Below are positions 1 through 8,626 of a DNA stretch of 9,495 nucleotides, one piece after another. Where the stretch lies: the NCBI GenBank assembly GCA_947175585.1, contig CAMWNL010000034.1, positions 1 to 9,495 of the forward strand, given 5' to 3'. Positions within the stretch are counted from its first letter, which is position 1. Each line of letters begins with the position of its first letter. The position numbers and the translations under genes are program-made. The notes under the pieces were generated by a model. It ran no database searches, was not told the origin of the DNA, and saw only the letters and a list, made by a program, of their open reading frames with translations. The stretch is from an uncultured Bacteroidales bacterium (GTDB lineage Bacteria > Bacteroidota > Bacteroidia > Bacteroidales > Muribaculaceae).

Positions 1-602
1 ACGGGCGGTCTAATGTGCCTGTCACTGCTGATTTGGGACTCAATATCGGACCGTTCACCGGTTTCTCGGCAAAACTGTTCGGAGGATATGCCAAGGCTAA
101 TAATTGGTTGATGCCTCAGTTCTCTTTGCTTGGACTTGATAGTTCAAATAGCTCTAAAGTTATAATAAGTCAGACTAATTATGGAGCTTATAACCTGAAG
201 GGCTGGCATGCAGGCATTGGCTTAGCCTACGACTGGCGCTCTATAGTCAAAACGGAAGTTACAGCCGAAACAGCCTCCAACGATAACGAAAAAGCATATT
301 ATCTCTGGCGCGACCGTGCAAAATACGTCATCAACGCCTCGGTCGAAGTGCGTCCGATAAGTCCTCTTAAAATTGCTGTCGGGTATGAGTTGCGTACCGA
401 CCGCCATAACTATATGATTGGTGTTACGTCCATCGAGCTCAAATCAATCAGCAACATCTCCCTGGCTGCATCTTATGAAATAAACAACAAGTTTACGGTC
501 TTTGCTCGCGGTGAAAACCTCCTCAACACCCACTACAACCTCGTCACCGACATCCAGGCTCAAGGCATCAAAGGCCTCGCAGGCATCTCCTACAAATTCT
601 AA
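1..602 (+). CDS. TonB-dependent receptor-like outer-membrane beta-barrel, C-terminal part (5' truncated)
   Basis: The reading frame is open from the left edge (first whole codon at position 3) to TAA at 600-602, giving about 200 C-terminal residues. Position 15 is only an internal GTG, so the true start lies outside the window. The sequence alternates amphipathic, aromatic-rich stretches with polar turns, as in transmembrane beta-strands. Near the end it has the FARGENLLN-x-HY motif, which resembles the last strands of TonB-dependent receptors, and it finishes in SYKF with the terminal Phe used for outer-membrane insertion by the BAM machinery. A receptor or porin-like role in the outer membrane is therefore likely. 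The substrate cannot be told because the plug domain and most of the barrel are missing. It converges on the next gene, with a hairpin between them. Confidence 0.7.
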   Translation, partial: GRSNVPVTADLGLNIGPFTGFSAKLFGGYAKANNWLMPQFSLLGLDSSNSSKVIISQTNYGAYNLKGWHAGIGLAYDWRSIVKTEVTAETASNDNEKAYYLWRDRAKYVINASVEVRPISPLKIAVGYELRTDRHNYMIGVTSIELKSISNISLAASYEINNKFTVFARGENLLNTHYNLVTDIQAQGIKGLAGISYKF

Positions 603-608
603 ACTATA

Positions 609-652
609 GAGCACTCGGAGCACTCAGAAATTCTCGAGCGCTCCGAGTGCTC
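609..652. terminator. Long hairpin between convergent genes, probable bidirectional terminator
   Basis: A perfect 13-bp inverted repeat (GAGCACTCGGAGC at 609-621, GCTCCGAGTGCTC at 640-652) encloses an 18-nt loop that can pair further (AGAA/TTCT). It begins 7 bases after the stop of the barrel gene and lies 38 bases beyond the stop of the convergent gene. Neither side has a good U tract, so termination may be weak or factor-assisted. The left arm contains a tandem GAGCACTC repeat. Confidence 0.6.
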
Positions 653-689
653 CGAATACTTCCCTCAAAGATCTGGGTCGTATATACTT

Positions 690-2012
690 TCACTCGCTCT
701 CATGTGCATCGTCAGTCTCCTTCTGGATTGCATGGGGCTTATAGAGTTCCTTTGTCATTTCAGACCAAGTCTGTTCGATGTTTTTCTTCATCTTATGACC
801 GGAAATTCCAAGCAAACCCTTCAACAAGAGGAGTGCTCGTCGACCGATTTTGAAATTTCGGTCACTTGATGCCGTACTCACAAGCCGCTGATCAGGCGTC
901 ACAGCTAATCTCACCCCTTCTTTATCAACGTCATGCACTCGTGCAACCAATTCTTCAATAGCCGGTTGTAATGGTGGTGCAGCCGCTGGTTCAAGGATAT
1001 CAATCTCTCGGGCATCAAACTTCCGGCTATCCCACTTTCTGGCCTCCTTGACACTGATATACTCCTTATCAAGTATATACACCTCGGCATAAGTGCTCAC
1101 AAAAAACGGCTCGTCGACTTTATTGAACCAAAACATGCCGTGTCCACGCCCGTTAGATTCAATATTGAATGAATAACCGGTCAAGTCCATCGGACATACC
1201 GTGTCGCCGGTCACATTGTCATAATTAAACCTGACCCTGAAATTTTCGAAATCAAGATCATTTCGAAAAAATCCCGACAGATTTGGCACCCATCTTCTGC
1301 TCGTGGTATCAGACAATACATTGACATCAACAATAATCCTGTCATCATTTTTAGTCCATATCTCGGTCGGGCTATAGCGGCCGTATATCGTGTCCGAGCC
1401 CCAATCCACGCTTTTCAGCACCGTAGGCAGCTTCGCTACAGGTCCAACACCCAACCAATCTGACCAAGAAAAATGAAAGCGACACTCATCGCTCACGCTG
1501 TCAAGTCCAAACTTGTCAGTAAACCGATAGTAAGACTTGGCTTTTAAGACTCTTGGCTTAGACCAACCCCTGAAACGCGTCTTACTGTCAGGTGTCAGCA
1601 TATAGTCGACCATCTTTTCTCGGAAAAGAAAAACCGTGTCAGTGTAAGTGGTGAGCGTGGAGTACTCTCGCATATACGCCAACATGTGAAGTACCTTCCG
1701 TTCGCGAGTCTCAACCAGAATCTCATTCAGTTCGGAAACACTCTCCTGAAGGAAAACCGTATCGGTCGGCGTCTCCACACTCCGCTCCTGAAAACCAAGA
1801 TAACGGACTGTAATGGGATAGCTGTCAACCTCAATATAAGGTATCCGACCTTTGGAATCGCAGATACCTATAAGCGAGCCTTGACTATCAAACACCGATG
1901 CACTTCCCAATGGCATCCTTGTCACCGAATCGGCCACAACCACATTACGACCCTGCGCCTCCGCCATAAAAGCGAAAAACAGAACCACAAACATTGTAAA
2001 AATCAGTCTCAT
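690..2012 (-). CDS. Secreted protein with carboxypeptidase-regulatory-like domain, unknown function
   Basis: Encodes 440 residues. Residues 1-19 form a signal peptide (MRLIFTM, then a hydrophobic core ending in AEA-Q), so the product should be exported. There is no lipobox cysteine. Residues about 23-102 resemble the CarboxypepD_reg-like beta-sandwich common in Bacteroidetes surface proteins: an MPLGSASV strand, a D/S-KGR turn and a YLGF motif. The rest (about 105-440) is rich in Trp, Tyr and Asp, with DTVFLFREKMVDYM and FSWSDW stretches. I cannot match it to an enzyme family and see no obvious catalytic motif. It is shorter than DUF5686-type proteins, which add a beta-barrel. The C-terminus is basic then acidic and polar. 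The ATG at 2010-2012 is supported by the signal peptide directly after it and by a -7 promoter element 26 bases upstream. It appears monocistronic. Confidence 0.8.
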   Translation of the reverse strand: MRLIFTMFVVLFFAFMAEAQGRNVVVADSVTRMPLGSASVFDSQGSLIGICDSKGRIPYIEVDSYPITVRYLGFQERSVETPTDTVFLQESVSELNEILVETRERKVLHMLAYMREYSTLTTYTDTVFLFREKMVDYMLTPDSKTRFRGWSKPRVLKAKSYYRFTDKFGLDSVSDECRFHFSWSDWLGVGPVAKLPTVLKSVDWGSDTIYGRYSPTEIWTKNDDRIIVDVNVLSDTTSRRWVPNLSGFFRNDLDFENFRVRFNYDNVTGDTVCPMDLTGYSFNIESNGRGHGMFWFNKVDEPFFVSTYAEVYILDKEYISVKEARKWDSRKFDAREIDILEPAAAPPLQPAIEELVARVHDVDKEGVRLAVTPDQRLVSTASSDRNFKIGRRALLLLKGLLGISGHKMKKNIEQTWSEMTKELYKPHAIQKETDDAHESE

Positions 2013-2038
2013 AATCGCTAACTTAGCTTCTTCAGCAG

Positions 2039-2046
2039 CAAAGTTA
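2039..2046 (-). promoter_or_regulatory. Bacteroidetes -7 element for the 690-2012 gene
   Basis: Read on the minus strand this is TAACTTTG, a full match to the Bacteroidetes TAnnTTTG -7 consensus. It lies 26 bases before the ATG, which would give a leader of roughly 20 nt. No clear TTTG -33 box is found at the expected distance, so this half is weak or absent. Confidence 0.45.
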
Positions 2047-2079
2047 ACTGATATATCCGATTTCCCGTCCGAATTAGCC

Positions 2080-2199
2080 TTAATTAGTCTTAATCAATGT
2101 TTTTGACTTAAAATATATATATTTCAGCAATATAAAACCTTCGTCGTCGATGTTGGCAAAGAGACTGTCTATATTGGCTACCTTGTCAAACAGCTCCAT
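2080..2199 (-). CDS. Doubtful 39-residue ORF, possible gene relic
   Basis: An ATG at 2197-2199 opens a 39-codon frame ending in TAA at 2080-2082. The frame also runs open about 48 bases further upstream before a stop. The first half of the product (MELFDKVANIDSLFANIDDE) looks like an amphipathic, acidic protein helix. The second half is Lys- and aromatic-rich and comes from AT-rich DNA that could be non-coding. No ribosome site or promoter is evident and I recognise no family. It could be a real small protein, the decayed 3' end of a former gene next to the toxin-antitoxin island, or chance. Nothing else is seen in the 2047-2282 gap, including no convincing terminator for the upstream operon. 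Confidence 0.2.
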   Translation of the reverse strand: MELFDKVANIDSLFANIDDEGFILLKYIYFKSKTLIKTN

Positions 2200-2282
2200 C
2201 CAACAAACACAGACCCATGCCAAGACCGTCACAAAAAGGCGTCTTTAAATCCATTTCAAATTAATAATTCGATCTATCAACC

Positions 2283-2702
2283 TTATTTCTCTGTAAAGTC
2301 CAGTGTCAGGTCTTCGTCCAATATCTTGGTCAAGTCTATTGGTGGCAATATAAAATTCCAAAAATCAGTCCCCTCAGTTTTGCAAAACATTATGCCTCTT
2401 GCAGCCCCAACTGTCTGATTTGCAAAAAAGCCAAGATCCTTTTTAGAAATTGAAAGAATATTATTATTTATACATTTGTCCCAATCCTCGGGCTGAATAT
2501 CAAATTCGCAACTAATGCCTAATTTTAAAATAGGTTTCTCATTATATACGAATTCAACAGAAAATACACATTCGATTCTTTTTGCATTTGGCGCTCCACC
2601 AAAACCAAGATTGACAGTGTACGCTAATCCTTCAGTTGGTGCTTTATCGGCTAATATTGCGAACTGATCAATATTTATCTTAGCCATTCTAAATCTTATC
2701 AT
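2283..2702 (-). CDS. SecB-like chaperone of a toxin-antitoxin-chaperone operon
   Basis: Encodes 139 residues, close to the size of classical SecB (about 155). The middle is a run of beta-strands (about 28-68), followed by the family-like C-terminal half. This has GFFANQTVGAARGI at residues 91-104, then KTEGTDF and FILPPIDL (about 108-124), matching the SecB pattern of an Arg-Gly helix start, a T-x-F segment and a L-P-P-hydrophobic segment before the last helix. SecB proteins are tetrameric export chaperones. In TAC systems a SecB-like paralogue instead binds the antitoxin tail and keeps it folded, blocking the toxin. That role is inferred here from position: the start codon overlaps the antitoxin stop (ATGA, 2699-2702). 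A second in-frame ATG at residue 6 (MAKIN) could be used. Base composition is AT-rich, like the two genes before it. Confidence 0.75.
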   Translation of the reverse strand: MIRFRMAKINIDQFAILADKAPTEGLAYTVNLGFGGAPNAKRIECVFSVEFVYNEKPILKLGISCEFDIQPEDWDKCINNNILSISKKDLGFFANQTVGAARGIMFCKTEGTDFWNFILPPIDLTKILDEDLTLDFTEK

Positions 2703-3100
2703 GCTACTTTCGGATTTAATTTAAACGTTGGAACTTCATATGTATCACTATCGCAAATATGCAATGTTTTTACATTTAATGTATTATAGGTTACCTTATT
2801 CCGCGAGGGGATAGTATATTTGATCCTATCTTCATTTAAAGCCTCGTCAATCGGTTGAAATTCGATTTTAGGCACAACTCCAAAAGCCATCGCCAATTCG
2901 ACAAATTTAGAAAATTTATGGTCATAGTCACCGTTTAGCAATTGGGACACATAACCTTTGCTGACCCCTAAATATTCTGCCAACTGAGTTCTGTTCATTT
3001 GATGGGAACGCATATAGTCCTCAGCACACGCATATAAATCAAATTGGGCTTTCGTAGTCCAGTATTCCGGGGATCTTAGTAATTCTTCGCGTTCGGTCAT
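2699..3100 (-). CDS. higA: XRE-family HigA-like antitoxin with long C-terminal tail
   Basis: Encodes 133 residues. Residues about 36-57 form a Cro/C1-type helix-turn-helix (NRTQLAEYLGVSKGYVSQLL), followed by NGDYDHKFSKFVELAMAFG, the usual last helices of this fold. An antitoxin of this kind binds DNA at its own promoter and neutralises the toxin by direct contact. After about residue 84 the protein continues with a 45-50-residue tail that is not part of the DNA-binding fold. The tail is rich in beta-branched and aromatic residues (KYTI, VTYNTL, YEVPTFKL). In HigA1 of M. tuberculosis such a tail is the chaperone-addiction (ChAD) segment, and I infer the same here because a SecB-like gene follows. 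Start and stop overlap both neighbours by 4 nt (ATGA), which implies translational coupling. The gene symbol is given by analogy. Confidence 0.78.
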   Translation of the reverse strand: MTEREELLRSPEYWTTKAQFDLYACAEDYMRSHQMNRTQLAEYLGVSKGYVSQLLNGDYDHKFSKFVELAMAFGVVPKIEFQPIDEALNEDRIKYTIPSRNKVTYNTLNVKTLHICDSDTYEVPTFKLNPKVA

Positions 3101-3477
3101 ATCTCGATATATTTTAATCGTTCCTTTAGTAAATTTATATCATTGTCTTGGTTTGCCTTATAACCTCCGAGTATAATATACATATTAGGATTTTTCTTAA
3201 GAACATATATGCGTAAATCTTTGCTTTTAAACTCAAATATGTCCTTCCGTCCTACTCCCTTTATATTTCTGAATTTCTTTGCAGTAAGTGTATGCTGATC
3301 GGAGATTTGCTCCATAGTGGCCAGAATCTGATTGTATTGCTTGTTGTATAAGGCGTTTGATTTTATTTCCTTCTTAAAATCTTCAAACTGACACCTCTCG
3401 TTTATATATAACAAGAAATAGCTATATTGGCAGCTATTCTTAATTGCATCAAATTCTTTTACACTATAATTTGACAT
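3097..3477 (-). CDS. higB: RelE/HigB-like type II toxin
   Basis: Encodes 126 residues and is the first gene of the operon, the toxin-first order typical of HigBA. The C-terminal half has the RelE/ParE-superfamily pattern: KKFRNIKGVGRKDIFEFKSK (68-87), then DLRIYVLKK and MYIILGGYKANQ beta-strands (88-110), then a closing helix with LLKERLKYI. Members of this group are usually ribosome-dependent mRNA nucleases that arrest translation. Basic and aromatic residues suited to RNA contact are present (R70, K73, R77, K84, R89, Y104-Y106 area), but the exact catalytic residues cannot be fixed without an alignment. The gene ends in a 4-nt overlap with the antitoxin. The ATG at 3475-3477 lies 19 bases from a consensus -7 box, giving a very short leader of roughly 10-15 nt. 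The gene is AT-rich compared with the flanking genes. Confidence 0.78.
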   Translation of the reverse strand: MSNYSVKEFDAIKNSCQYSYFLLYINERCQFEDFKKEIKSNALYNKQYNQILATMEQISDQHTLTAKKFRNIKGVGRKDIFEFKSKDLRIYVLKKNPNMYIILGGYKANQDNDINLLKERLKYIEI

Positions 3478-3496
3478 TACGGTTTGTTATTTTATG

Positions 3497-3528
3497 CAAA
3501 TATAGCGCCCTTTTGATAAAAAGACAAA
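3497..3528 (-). promoter_or_regulatory. Consensus Bacteroidetes promoter of the toxin-antitoxin-chaperone operon
   Basis: On the minus strand TTTG (3525-3528) is followed after exactly 20 nt by TATATTTG (3497-3504), matching the TTTG / TAnnTTTG primary-sigma promoter of Bacteroidetes. It sits 19 bases before the toxin start codon. The spacer holds a 5-bp inverted repeat, CTTTT-N4-AAAAG (3510-3523), which could be an additional repressor contact. Confidence 0.75.
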
Positions 3529-3536
3529 TTTAAGAG

Positions 3537-3568
3537 GCCAAAAGTTTAGTTTAAGCTAAACTTTTGGC
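3537..3568. promoter_or_regulatory. Perfect palindrome upstream of the promoter, candidate HigA operator
   Basis: Arms GCCAAAAGTTTAG (3537-3549) and CTAAACTTTTGGC (3556-3568) are perfectly complementary over 13 bp around a 6-nt centre. The element lies 8 bases upstream of the -33 box of the toxin-antitoxin operon. Dimeric HTH antitoxins bind such sites to repress their own operon, so an operator is my preferred reading. The A-rich and T-rich arm ends would also permit a weak bidirectional terminator, giving a second stop for read-through from the fucosidase operon. Confidence 0.5.
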
Positions 3569-3592
3569 GTTTTCTAACAGTTCAGCGCTTTC

Positions 3593-3633
3593 AAAAAAGC
3601 TAACCCCGGACGCCGGGAGGGCGGCCGGGGTTA
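3593..3633 (-). terminator. Strong intrinsic terminator of the sulfatase-GH2-GH29 operon
   Basis: A GC-rich hairpin (TAACCCCGG at 3601-3609 with CCGGGGTTA at 3625-3633, one mismatch, then four more inner pairs and a 5-nt loop) lies 24 bases after the fucosidase stop. In the minus-strand transcript it is followed by GC and then six U residues (3593-3598). This is a textbook Rho-independent terminator and insulates the glycosidase operon from the toxin operon. Confidence 0.85.
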
Positions 3634-3657
3634 TGGTGTTTTATGTTAGAATCGTTG

Positions 3658-5532
3658 TTATTGGGGGGTGAGGATGGCGAATTCGGGGATGGTTATGTAG
3701 GGGGCGCCTTCTATTTCGTCGAGAGCAGTGAAGCGGAAGTAACGCGCGCTTACAGTTGCCGGGAAATAGATTTTCTGAGGGATAGGATTATGCATAATAT
3801 TGCTGAACTCACCTGTGACGGCTGCCGGATTCCAGTTTACACCATCGTTGCTGAATTCGAGGTTATAATGGAAAATCGTGCCGCTCTTGTCGTCTGCACC
3901 ACTCGGTTCGTAGACAAAACCGGCGACAGGCACAGCCGAACCCATGTCGACCGTAATCTGCTTTTCGCCGTCAGTCTCGTCTGACGTCCACACGGTCATA
4001 TTGTCTCCGTCAAACGCTTTTACTACATCCGCGTCATTACCGGTAGCCGAAATAACTTTCCAAGCATCTGTAGCGACTTTGCCGTAGCCGGGAAGCTCGA
4101 CATTAGTCTCAACCGGAAGAGTGATAGCGTATGCCTCAAATTTATCGAGATTGACATCGCCGCGCGACGATTTGACATTGAGACGAAGAGCATCGGGAGA
4201 CACAGCCGGGAAAGTGAGTATACGTTTGCGGCCTATGGTCGTGCCCGTGGCGACGGGCGTCCATACTCCGTCAACAAGAGCCTCTACGGCAAACTCCTCC
4301 ACATGCTGACCCTTAGAGAGATCTTCGCCAAGCATTACAGCATTTATTTCACCATTGACCTTAACCACATCGTTTTTGATATCGCCGGCCTTATTGACTG
4401 TGAAATTATCGTCTATCCACTTGCGGAGCTCAGCAAGCCGGGCTACATCGGCGTCAGCGATCAGTCCGCGACGGTCTGGAGGAATATTAAGAAGCAACAC
4501 TGAGTTGCGTCCGACCGAATTGAGATAAATCTCGGCAAGGTGACGCAGCGATTTAGGCTGCTCGGTGTCGTGGTAGAACCATCCAGGACGGATAGACACG
4601 TCGACTTCCGACGGCCACCAGTAGAGCCGGTCAGCCTTTTCTATAATATCTCGACCGCCAAGATCGGGAGACATTGCAACAAGACCGAGAGCACTATTAA
4701 CGCTGTCAGACTCCGCCAGTATGCCGGGAACGAGTGCCGTCAGACTCCACTCAGTCTCGCGTCCGAGACCCCTCTCGTTGCCGACCCAACGCACATCGTC
4801 GCCCATGATAGCCATGACGGCTTCAGGCTGCAGCTGCTCGATAACGCTGCGGAATCGTGCCCAGTCATATTCCTGTTTCTTTCCGTTGGGACCTTCGCCG
4901 CATGCACCGTCAAACCAGACTTCATCCACGCGTCCGTAATTGGTGAGCAGTTCAGTGAGCTGAGCCACGAACATATCATTGTAGCGCGGTGAGTCGCCGT
5001 AGCACTCTGCGTTGCGGTCCCAAGGCGAAAGATAGAGGCCCAGTTTCATGCCATACTTGTCGCAGGCTGCCCGCAAATCAGCGACAACGTCACCCTTGCC
5101 ATCGCGCCAGGGCGATGACGCGACGGAGTGGTCAGTCGTGGCTGTCGGCCACAGACAGAATCCGTCGTGGTGCTTGGCTGTCAGAATAACGAGTTTGAAT
5201 CCGGCATCACTCAGAGACTTCACCCACTGGTCTGCATCAAGGTCAACAGGATTAAAAATTTCGGGCGACTCATTGCCGTCACCCCACTCGCGGTCGGTAA
5301 AGGTATTGACTCCGAAATGAAGAAAAGCCGTCAGTTCAAGATTCTGCCAATCGAGCTGACGCTGTGTAGGCACAACACGTGAAGCCATTTCGACTTTTTC
5401 CTCAAGCGTAGCTCCCTCCGGAAACACAACTGTTTTTTCATACGTTTCAGCCTTATGCGCCGAACAGCCATAAAGCAAGTCCAGCGACAAAATAATCGCC
5501 GGGCTGCACTTGATATTTGATAGAATTGACAT
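3658..5532 (-). CDS. GH29 alpha-L-fucosidase (subfamily B-like) with C-terminal F5/8-type-C module
   Basis: Encodes 624 residues. An N-terminal signal with lipobox LYGC (Cys23) predicts a lipoprotein, though Asp18 in the hydrophobic stretch is unusual and no clear acidic surface-export signal follows the Cys, so periplasm-facing anchoring is likely. Residues about 60-380 form the GH29 barrel: HFGVNTF (72-78), TAKHHDGFCLWPT (118-130), LGLYLSPWDRN (164-174) and VDEVWFDGACG (202-212). Asp208 in WFDG is the predicted nucleophile. Glu253 in RWVGNERG lies 45 residues later, the spacing and motif I recall for the acid/base of GH29 subfamily B, which removes alpha-1,3/1,4-fucose from Lewis-type glycans. 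Residues about 380-470 are a linking beta-domain. Residues about 485-622 resemble an F5/8 type C (CBM32-like) sugar-binding domain (AFDGDNMTVW, LEFSNDGVNW, ARYFRF). The start is 13 nt after the GH2 stop, so the genes are cotranscribed. Confidence 0.92.
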   Translation of the reverse strand: MSILSNIKCSPAIILSLDLLYGCSAHKAETYEKTVVFPEGATLEEKVEMASRVVPTQRQLDWQNLELTAFLHFGVNTFTDREWGDGNESPEIFNPVDLDADQWVKSLSDAGFKLVILTAKHHDGFCLWPTATTDHSVASSPWRDGKGDVVADLRAACDKYGMKLGLYLSPWDRNAECYGDSPRYNDMFVAQLTELLTNYGRVDEVWFDGACGEGPNGKKQEYDWARFRSVIEQLQPEAVMAIMGDDVRWVGNERGLGRETEWSLTALVPGILAESDSVNSALGLVAMSPDLGGRDIIEKADRLYWWPSEVDVSIRPGWFYHDTEQPKSLRHLAEIYLNSVGRNSVLLLNIPPDRRGLIADADVARLAELRKWIDDNFTVNKAGDIKNDVVKVNGEINAVMLGEDLSKGQHVEEFAVEALVDGVWTPVATGTTIGRKRILTFPAVSPDALRLNVKSSRGDVNLDKFEAYAITLPVETNVELPGYGKVATDAWKVISATGNDADVVKAFDGDNMTVWTSDETDGEKQITVDMGSAVPVAGFVYEPSGADDKSGTIFHYNLEFSNDGVNWNPAAVTGEFSNIMHNPIPQKIYFPATVSARYFRFTALDEIEGAPYITIPEFAILTPQ

Positions 5533-5545
5533 TAGTTGTCAGTGT

Positions 5546-8617
<3,072 letters not shown>

Positions 8618-8626
8618 TTATATAAA

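Noticed and set aside
1686..2021. Plus-strand frame of 111 codons opposite the start of the secreted-protein gene
   Set aside because: The minus-strand gene has a good signal peptide and promoter element here. The antisense product has no recognisable domain.
3537..3568. Palindrome as part of a CRISPR array or IS terminal repeat
   Set aside because: It occurs once, with no spacer-repeat periodicity, no transposase gene and no flanking target duplication.
3643..3984. Plus-strand frame of 113 codons antisense to the fucosidase gene
   Set aside because: It lies wholly opposite the GH29 C-terminal module and the terminator side, has no recognisable motif or promoter, and is a by-product of codon use in the real gene.
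4540..4992. Plus-strand frame of 150 codons, longest antisense frame in the fucosidase gene
   Set aside because: It overlaps the catalytic region of a clearly conserved GH29 enzyme and its product shows low-complexity, shadow-like composition without any family motif.
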